DNA from: Lycium barbarum
Lineage: Eukaryota > Streptophyta > Magnoliopsida > Solanales > Solanaceae
Length of the DNA: 64,000 nt
Assembly: GCF_019175385.1 (NCBI RefSeq)
Contig: NC_083344.1
Coordinates: 64,914,782 to 64,978,781 of the forward strand
Direction: 5' to 3'
Numbering within the stretch: position 1 is the stretch's first letter; each line of letters starts with the position of its first letter. Under the pieces are notes generated by a model. The model did no database searches. It was not told the DNA's origin and saw only the letters and a program-made list of their open reading frames with translations. Below are positions 56,515 through 64,000 of this stretch, one piece after another. The position numbers were made by a program, and so were the translations under genes.

Positions 56515-57720
56515 ATGCCTATGAAAAGAAAAGCTACAACGGATAAGAAGGGTAAGTCAGCGGCAGGTAGGAGGACTGAACGGGTACCACATACAAATGT
56601 GGAAGAGGGCGAGTCCCAGAATGAGGTTCCATCTCGGTCCTCTCACACTCTGCCCACCCCAGAGGAGCAAAGAGGAGCCCCAACTCCAGCTCCATCACCC
56701 TCAATTCCTTCACCGGATGCCTCAAGACAGGAGATGAGGGTGACCATTCAGTTGCTGACCCAGTTAGTAGCCACTCAGGCTCAGCGGCAAGATACGGTTC
56801 ATGGTGATAGAGCTGTCAGTGCCAGAGTCAGTGATTTCATTAGTTTGGACCCTCCAAAAATTTTTGGGTCAAAACCAGACGATGACTCGCAGAACTTCAT
56901 GGATGAAATGTTGAGAACATTACGGGCAATGCATGCTTCAGATGTAGGGTTGGTAGAGCTGGCCTCTTATAAATTGCGAGATGTGGTTGTTTATTGGTAT
57001 AGTACCTGGATTTCTTCTAGAGGGGCAAATGCACCTCCACCGGTATGACAAGAGTTTGTAGACACCTTTCTCGGACACTATTTGCCGCCAGAGGTTTGAC
57101 AGACCAGAGCTAATAGATTCCTATACCTTAGACAGGAGAATATGAGTGCCCAGGAGTATAGCCTTCATTTCAATTCCTTGGCCAGGTATGCTCCAATTAT
57201 GGTAGCTGATATGGGAGATCGCGTCCATCAGTTTGTAAATGGTTTGGGGCCACATTTGATCGATGATTTTTTGACGGCCTCGCTTTAGGAAGGTATGGAT
57301 GTTTCTCTCATTCAGACCCATGCTTAGGATCTTGAGAAGTGACTACAGCAGCGGAGGAATGAGCATGAGTATGATAGGAGTTATAGTAAGAGGGCCAGAT
57401 CCTAAGGTGTTGTTAGTAAGTTCAGAGGGGGTCAGAGGTAGCAGTATTCCAGGCAATCAGGCCATTCAGTAACTAGTGCACCTCCATGATTTTTAGGGAA
57501 GAGATTTTATAGCCCTATTTACTCCGGACCAGGTCAGAGTTCCCGAGCTTCGGGTTCTTAGTATAGGGGTGATTCCGGTCAGATGAGACAACCTTTACCA
57601 CGATGCATTCAGTGTGGTAAGTTGCATACTGGACAGTGCTGATTAGGTATGGGTGCTTGTTATGCCTGCAGTCAACCAGGCCATATGATGCGCGACTGCC
57701 CATCAAGAGGTGGTAGAGGT
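56515..57720 (+). pseudogene. element A gag
   Basis: ATG at 56515 (MPMKRKATTDKKGK). The domain is open to 57048: ISLDPPKIFGSKPDDDSQNF, ELASYKLRDVVVYWYSTWIS. After a TGA it reads on in the same frame through EFVDTFLGHYLPPEV-stop, MSAQEYSLHFNSLARYAP and VNGLGPHLIDDFL, with further stops. Two zinc knuckles are intact: CIQCGKLHTGQC near 57605 and CYACSQPGHMMRDC near 57660. It is the most complete nucleocapsid of the chromodomain elements here, though preceded by at least six stops. Confidence 0.9.
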
Positions 57721-58300
57721 ATGGTTCAGCCCACAGGATCAGCAGTTTGTCCTTCATCATCGGTACGCCCTATGGGGCAGAGTTCACAGACACCAGCAGG
57801 CCATGGTAGAGGTCGAGGGGGAGCATCTAGTTCGAGCGGTCCTCAGAACCGTATCTATGCACTAGCTGGGGGACAGGATCTCGAGTTTTCACCTTATATA
57901 GTTACCGGTATATTATCAGTATCTTCTAATGACGTATATGCATTGATTGATCCAGGGTTTACATTGTCGTATGTTACTCCTTATATTGTTGCTCGGATTG
58001 AGGTTAAACCTGGGTCGATTAAACCTTTTGAGGTGTCTACACCTGTTGTTGAACCTGTTATAGCTAGTCGGGTATATAGAAATTGTGTGGTTATAGTTTG
58101 GGATCGTCGAACCATGGCAGATCTGATTGTGCTGAATATGGTAGATTTTGATGTCATTATGGGTATGGCTTGGTTGGCTTCCTGTCATGCTAATGTTGAT
58201 TGTAGGACAAAAATGGTTCGTTTTTAGTTTTTAGGAGAACCAGTTCTAGAATGGAAGGGTAATACAGTGTCACCGAGAGGTAGGTTTATCTCCTATCTCA
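57721..58300 (+). pseudogene. element A protease
   Basis: Open within 57649-58227. A Gly/Ser-rich spacer (GHGRGRGGASSSSG) is followed by VYALIDPGFTLSYVTPYIVA with the catalytic Asp kept in a DPG form, VYRNCVVIVWDRRTMADL and DFDVIMGMAWLASCHANVDC. A TAG at 58225-58227 (VRF-stop-FLGEP) and another near 58303 split it from RT. Confidence 0.88.
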
Positions 58301-59300
58301 AGTGAAGAAAAATGATTACTAAGGGGTATATTTATCACTTAGTCCGGGTTCAGGATAGCGAAGCGAAGCCACCAACTCTTCAATTTTTTCCAGTAGTGAA
58401 TGAGTTTGCAGATATATTTCCGGACGAGCTTCCAAGTTTTCCACCAGAATGGGAGATTGATTTTTCCATTGATTTGTTATCGGATACTAAGCGAATATCT
58501 ATTCCTCCTTATAGAATGGCTCCTGCAGAATTGAGGGAGTTGAAGGAGCAATTGAGGAATTCACTCGAGAAAGGATTTATCAAGCCTAGTTCGTCACCGT
58601 GAGGAGCACCGGTGTTGTCTGTAAGAAAGAAAGATGGCTTTTTGCGAATGTGTATCGATTACAGGCAGCTGAGAAAGGTGACGATCAAGAGCAAGTATCC
58701 ACTTCCAAGAATCGATGATTTATTTGATCAGCTACAGGGTGCCAAAATAGTTCTCAAAGATAGATTTGAGATCGGGGTACCACCAGGTGAGAGTCAGGGA
58801 GAAAGACATTCCAAAAATGGCCTTCAGAACCTGATATGGTCACTTTGAATTTCGTGTGATGTCGTTCGGGTTAATGAACGCCCCAGTGGTATTTATGGAT
58901 TTGATGAACAGTGTATTCAGGCCTTTCCTAGATTCGTTTGTGATTGTGTTCATCGATGATATTCTGGTGTATTCTCGATTCAAGTTACAGCATGGGGATC
59001 ATTTACTTGTTGTCCTTATAATTCTTCAGGCTCGAAAGTTATATGCAAAGTTTTCAAAATGTGAGTTTTGGTTGAATTCGGTAACTTTTCTAGGGTATAT
59101 TATTTCAGCTGACGGTACTCGGGTGCATACCCAGAAGATTGAAGCGGTGGAGACTTGGCCGAGACCTACAACACGTACTGAAGTTTGTAGTTTTCTAGGT
59201 TTGGCTGGTTATTACAGGATATTTGTAGAAGGTTTTTCTTCCATTTCAGCACCACTGACGAAGAAGGTTTTTCTTCAATTTCTGCACCACTGATGAACCT
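58301..59300 (+). pseudogene. element A reverse transcriptase
   Basis: ADIFPDELPSFPPEWEID, PYRMAPAELRELKEQL, KPSSSP-stop-[21 protein letters not shown], a frame break around 58760-58850, then [18 protein letters not shown] and [14 protein letters not shown] with the catalytic IDD intact, [20 protein letters not shown] and [20 protein letters not shown] 35-bp tandem duplication at 59228-59297 then shifts the frame. Confidence 0.9.
59228..59297 (+). repeat. 35-bp tandem duplication in element A pol
   Basis: 59228-59262 and 59263-59297 share GAAGGTTTTTCTTC.ATTTC and GCACCACTGA.GAA with about three differences. The length is not a multiple of three, so it shifts the frame between RT and RNase H. 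Confidence 0.92.
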
Positions 59301-59850
59301 GACTCAGAAAGCAGCTAAGTTTCAGTGGACGGATGCTTACGAGCGCAGTTTTTAGGAGTTGAAGAATAGATTGACTTCAGCCCTAGTTCTGACACTCCCA
59401 GAAGGATCAAAAGGTTATGTTTTTTTATTGTGATGCCTCAGGCGTTGGACTAGGTTTTGTATCGATGCATCATGGTAAAGTCATTGCCTATGCTTCAAGG
59501 CAGTTGCAGAAACATTAGAAAAACTACCCAACCCATATCTAGAATTGGCTACGATGATTTATGCTTTGAAGATGTGAAGGCATTATTTGTATGTTGTTCA
59601 TGTTGATTTCTATACAGACCATAAGAGCCTCCAGTATATTTTCAAGCAGAAGGAGTTGAATTTGTGGCAAAGGCGCTGGTTGGAGCTATTGAAAGATTAT
59701 GATGTTATTATCTTATATCATCCTGAAAAAGCGAATGTAGTAGCTGATGCTCTTAGCTACAAATCCATGGGTATTTTATGTGATGTTCAGCTAGAGAAAA
59801 GAGAGCTAGCTCGTGAGCTCCAGTAGCTAGCTAGCCTAGGAGTTTGATTA
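59301..59850 (+). pseudogene. element A RNase H
   Basis: KAAKFQWTDAYERSF-stop-ELK, then FYCDASGVGLGFVSMHHGKV in a shifted frame, VIAYASRQLQKH-stop-KN, and an open piece 59587-59826 with [20 protein letters not shown] and [13 protein letters not shown]. Catalytic Asp residues are present; several stops and one-base shifts separate the parts. Confidence 0.88.
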
Positions 59851-61380
59851 CTGGATTTGGGCGACCCAAGAGTCATTATCCAGGATTCAGTTGTCTCGTC
59901 TTTAGTAGTTGAGGCGAAAGAGCGGCAGTATGAGGATCCCATGTTAGTTCATTATAGAGACACATTCTCTCAGAAGAAGAAGTCACCATTTGAGATTACT
60001 GCAGATAGAGTTCTTAGATACCGAAGCAGACTATGTATTCCTGATGTTGCAGGGTTCGCTGCCAGATTTTGGGAGAAGCCCATTGTTATCGTTATTCTAT
60101 TCACCCGGGAGCAACAAAGATGTATCATGATATAAAGTCAATTTATTGGTGGGATGGAATGAAGAAATACAGAGCAGAGTTCGTAGCTTAGTGTCCTAAC
60201 TGTCAATAGGTAATGATCGAGCATCAGAAGCCTGGAGGATTGTTACAAGCTATAGAGATTCTAACTTGGAAATAGGAAGTAATTAATATGGATTTCATTA
60301 CAGGCTTACCTCGTTCTCAGCATAAGTATGATTCTGTATGGGTAATTGTGGATAGACTCACAAAGTCAGCTCATTTTCTTCCTGTCAGAACTATGTACTC
60401 AGCCGAATATTATGCAAAGCTTTATATCAATGAGATAGTACGACTCCGTAGTGTTTCGGTAGCCATTATCTCAGACAGAAGTGCGCAGTTTACAACTAAC
60501 TTCTGCAAGTCCTTTCAACAGGATTTGGGGACTCAGATGAGTCTTAGCACAGCAATTCACCCCCAGAATGATGGACAAGCTGAGCGTACTATTCAGACCC
60601 TCAAAGATATTTTAAGAGCATGTGTATTAGACTTCGGAGGCAGCTGGCATGATCATTTTCCACTTATTGAGTTTGTATAAAATAATAGTTATCACTCCAG
60701 TATTCAGATGGCCTGCCCCGTATGAAGCTTTATATGGGTGAAGGTGTATATCACCAATTGGATGGTTCGAAGTGGGGGAGACTAAATTAGTAGGTCCAGA
60801 TTTGATCCAGCAAGCAGTGGAGAAGGTCAAGCTTATTCAGGACCGATTATTGACAGCCCAAAGTCGATAAAAGTCTTTTGCGGACAATCACTGACGAGAT
60901 TTAGAATTCCAAGTCAATGACTGGGTATTCTTGAAGGTGTCACCGATGAAAAGCGTTATGAGATTTGGTAAGAAGGGTAAGCTTATCCCTTGATACATTG
61001 GACCCTACAGGATTGTACGCAAAGCGGGCGAGGTAGCCTATGAGTTAGATCTACCGCCAGACTTGGAGACAGTTCACCCAGTTTAACATATACCAATGCT
61101 CCACAAGTGTATTGGAGATCCTTCCAGAGTTGTACTTGTATATGATGTTCAGGTTACTGAGCAATTATCTTATAAAGAGGTTCCCATTCCTATCCTAGAT
61201 AGACAAGTCTGGAGCTTAAGGACCAAAGATGTAGCTTCAGTTAAAGTCTTGTAGAGAAACAGGAATAAGGAAGAAATGACTTGGGAGCTGTAGAAAATAT
61301 GAAGTACAGGTATCCACACTTGTTTCCACTGCCAGGGGAGGTTCCGAAAGAAACACCATTGTCTTCAGGTGCGTAATGCT
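59851..61380 (+). pseudogene. element A integrase and chromodomain
   Basis: Linker and finger are near 59880-60250 (LCIPDVAGF, then YWWDGMKKYRAEFVA-stop-CPNCQ). The core is open at 60288-60680: INMDFITGLPRSQHKYDSVW, AIISDRSAQFTTNF and NDGQAERTIQTLK, with all three acidic residues kept. C-terminal part with stops: FGKKGKLIP-stop-YIGPYRIV, AYELDLPPDLETVHPV. Chromodomain SYKEVPIPILDRQVWSLRTK, VKVL-stop-RNRNKEEMTWE near 61170-61300. Confidence 0.88.
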
Positions 61381-61510
61381 TTCTTTTTTGTGATTACTTA
61401 GTCATGTGGGGCCATTATTATTGTTGTTGTGTTGTCTCCCTGTGAGGAATTGTATATTTTGGGTCGTTGTGACAATGGTACAGTTACAGAGAAAACTCTG
61501 GAGAAAGTTT

Positions 61511-63648
61511 TGTAAAAATCCCTAAGAGTTTAACATTTGGGTTATACCCCATATTTTATACGTTGAGTCTCGTCGTACGATAGCCGACATGAAGTTAGTA
61601 ATTAAGGTTTTTGTCAAGGTTATAAGAGACTCTACATGATTATTCTACGTATGTGGGAGTTTAAGTTATGTACAACGAGTATCGGGAGGATTAAAGGTGG
61701 AATGAACGAGAAAATCTAAGTGTTGCAGCAGAGCAACTCGACGGCTTCAAGTTGACGGACCATCAACCTGCATCGTCGAACAAATCGCTAAGAATCAGGG
61801 GCTACTGCCATTCGACGGTTGCGAATTGACGAACCGTCGACCTTGCCGTTGAATTGCTAGCGGTGAAAAATTTCTCTCTCCTATAAATAAAAAGGGCCAC
61901 GACTTAGAACATTATTTTCACTCCAAAAATAGAACTGTCTAGATTCTTCAAGGTCTCTCCACCTCCTCTACTCATCCATATACCTCCTAAGCAAAATTCA
62001 ACTGGAAATCAAGCTTTGGAACCCTAAGTTAGTTCATGGATGATGATGATGATCCTTTCCCTTAGATAAATTTATGGTGGTTTTGGTTTGGAAAAAGGTG
62101 GGGTGAGTTAGGGTTCTTCAAGATTAAAGTATGTTCTATATTTGTTTCTTATATTGAGTTTATTTGGGATATTAGTAAGTCATAAAGTAAAGGAAATTGT
62201 GGTAGGAAAGGTTATAAGACATTGTGTTGTCATTGTTGATTATGAACGAAATTTGGAAGGAATTTTTGGATTGCTTTAGGTGTAAATTGTATATAATTTC
62301 CTAAATATGGAATTGTTGATGTTGTTATAGTTGTTGGGAGTTGATTTGGAATTTGGTGGAAGTAGATGGAATAGGGGAAGTACTGCCCAAATTCCGCTAG
62401 GCCATTAGTTACTCTAGTTTGAACTTAAAGAGTGTTTTCAAGACTTAACCTTAGTATGAATCCTCTTGAATGTAGACTTGCGAGCTTAGGAGAAGAATGT
62501 TAAGTAGTTCAGGAGGCGAAAAGGTATGTTTAGGCTAACCCTTTCTTTCTTAAGGCTTGATTCCTTTGTTGTAAACCTACACATAATATCCATAATATCC
62601 TTATTGCTAAAAATGCTAGAAGTTCATGATTCTCAAGTTTCTTATGATATTATTGGTAAATGTCCTTCATAATGAGGATGAGTTCATTTCTAAAGATACC
62701 AAAGCTTATTGTTCTTGATATTCTCATAATGACACATCGGAGGTTACTGACCTTACGTCAGTCCGATAGATTTATGGCTTTTATTTGGGCTCTCATACAT
62801 GCTTTATATATATGTATGCATTTTCTCACACCGAGCCGCGCTATAGTTGGCCAGGTACGGCACATAGATGTGCACACCACTACAGTGGGTACGTTATGAT
62901 GTTACCCCAGATGTAAGATGCCACAGACACGGGATGATATAATATGTGGATGCGGCCGCACGTTCCACAGCACTAACATCTATGTTATATATGTATGAAA
63001 ATGACTTTTTTTTAAAAAAAAAAAGTTAAGCATGCATGATATCCGCCTTAATAGGCAATCTGATGTACACGTTATTTCTCCAATCTCATGTTTCTTTCAT
63101 ACTTTTATTATGTTGTTATTCATGTCTTTCATAGTTAGTATATTATTCGTACGGACATCATTTTTGTTTATAGACGCTGCGTTCATGCCCGCAGGTAGGC
63201 AGGGAGATAGACCAGACCCCTAGGTTGCTTCATCAGCATTTGCATAGGAGTGCTCCATTTGCTCTAGAGCTACAGTTTTCCCGGTACTATTCTTTTGTGT
63301 ACATATGGGCATGGTGGGGTCTTGTCCCATCCTTATGATGTTTTGTACTCCTTGTAGAGTCTCATAGACAGATGTATATAGTTAGATGTTCTGTAACCTC
63401 ATCGGTTCATATTTTATATACCATTTTTTGGCAGCCTTGTCTGCTTGTACATATGGGCATAGTTTTTTATGTTTATATAGATGTGTTTTATCTTTAAACT
63501 CATGCTCTTATAGATTATGATATTTATGAGTTATCCTTTGTGGTCCACCTTTGTGGTCCACCAATATACGATTACGAGAAGTATGCTACGAGGTTCTCAG
63601 TAGATCAGCTCCGGGTACCCGTCATGGCCCTCCGATTGGGTCATGACA
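61511..63648 (+). repeat. element A 3' LTR
   Basis: The start is placed at TGTAAAAATCCC (61511), after a purine stretch GGAGAAAG; a start near 61543 is also possible because GGTTATACCCCATATTTTAT looks like a usual LTR opening. The end is GGGTCATGACA at 63648. It holds tandem palindromic boxes and TATA (61729-61889), the part shared with A' (from about 62320) and the hairpin module (63125-63200). Confidence 0.85.
61729..61889 (+). promoter_or_regulatory. element A U3 promoter: duplicated inverted repeat and TATA box
   Basis: Two related blocks, near 61735-61795 and 61806-61860, each carry TCGACGG.TT..A..TTGACG. The second contains perfect 9-bp arms TCGACGGTT (61812-61820) and AACCGTCGA (61832-61840). 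TATAAATA follows at 61882-61889, about 42 bp further on. A factor binding site pair is inferred. Confidence 0.68.
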
Positions 63649-64000
63649 GTTCAGCTCTCCACGCCTTTTCCATCTCTTCATAGTGATAAATCTCTTGATG
63701 ATTTGGTGAGAAGGCATTTGAGGTGATAGGTGTGTGGAAAGAAACATCAAGTGTGCGGGGTGACTTTAGGGCATGTGTGTGGCTTTTGTGGTTTGTAGAG
63801 GAAGGGTGTATGGGCGTATAGTTCAGCTAGGGGGGTGTCTTGTGGTGCTGGGTAGGAGGGAACTGATGAGTGGTTCTGGGAATTCGGACGGCATTGGGAG
63901 GTAGTGGGGTTTGGTATGAGGTACCAATGTGTCCATCAGCAATTAGGTTTGAGGTGAACGGCATTATGGTCCTAGTGGGGAAGGTGGGGAAGTGATCGGG
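63649..64000 (+). other. unassigned right end
   Basis: About 350 bp, G-rich on the + strand, with no open frame of note and no match seen to the LTRs or genes in this window. It may be the host or element sequence into which A inserted. Confidence 0.4.

Larger units (their letters stand above)
56225..63648 (+). mobile_element. element A: Tekay/Del-like chromodomain gypsy, 5' LTR mostly deleted
   Basis: Parts: an 80-bp LTR end (56225-56304), PBS, gag, protease, RT, RNase H, integrase, chromodomain, 3' LTR (about 61511-63648). The LTR remnant matches 63573-63648 (ACGATTACGAGAAGTATGCT, GGGTACCCGTCATGGCCCTC). The rest of the 5' LTR and the front half of element G were lost together at 56224/56225, so there is no TSD. 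Gag is close to that of D, and the LTR to A' (6020-10326). Confidence 0.9.

Noticed and set aside
1..64000. tRNA or rRNA genes, bacterial operons, defence or toxin systems
   Set aside because: No supporting sequence; tRNA-like matches are only the short primer binding sites of the retrotransposons.

Overview
This window is plant (dicot) heterochromatin-like DNA made almost entirely of LTR retrotransposons inserted into one another. I find no host protein-coding gene, tRNA, rRNA, CRISPR array or bacterial-type operon. Chromodomain Ty3/gypsy elements (Tekay/Del type, primed by initiator tRNA-Met) and Tat/Ogre-type Ty3/gypsy elements (acquired second RNase H, intron before RT, tandem repeats in the 3' UTR) point to an angiosperm. 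The LTR styles look like Solanaceae, but that is recollection of family style and was not searched.

Layout, left to right. (1) 1-6019: internal part of a degenerate Tat/Ogre element, + strand. (2) 6020-10326: LTR of family A (here A'), split by a 3.0 kb solo LTR, B1 (6566-9595, TSD AGTTG). (3) 10327-32080: chromodomain element C, + strand, with a 5'-truncated left LTR, a gag-pol carrying several frameshifts and stops, and a 3' LTR broken by two later insertions: solo LTR B2 (16749-20446, minus, TSD ATTTT) and element D (22086-31663, minus, TSD CTCCA/CTCCG), which has two LTRs and gag but no recognisable RT or integrase. (4) 32081-36400: Tat-type sequence ending in an LTR plus tRNA-type PBS, split by solo LTR B3 (32461-35393, TSD CTGAT). 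(5) 36400-45998: chromodomain element F, minus strand, interrupted in pol by solo LTR E (38673-41256, TSD GGGTA). (6) 45999-56224: Tat/Ogre element G, minus strand: truncated 3' LTR, a 3.4 kb 3' UTR with several repeat families, then integrase, acquired RNase H, RT, intron and protease. (7) 56225-63648: chromodomain element A, + strand, with its 5' LTR cut to about 80 bp and a near-complete 3' LTR. (8) 63649-64000: unassigned.

All coding regions are broken, so nothing here should make a full polyprotein. The main interest is structural. There is a datable nesting order with exact target-site duplications. Several LTR families each carry their own palindromic box just upstream of the TATA box. 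A roughly 70-bp double-hairpin module is shared by eight otherwise divergent LTR copies. Element G holds a hypervariable 3' UTR with 27-bp and 48-bp tandem arrays, a known route by which satellites arise from Tat elements. I found no new enzymatic or defence system.
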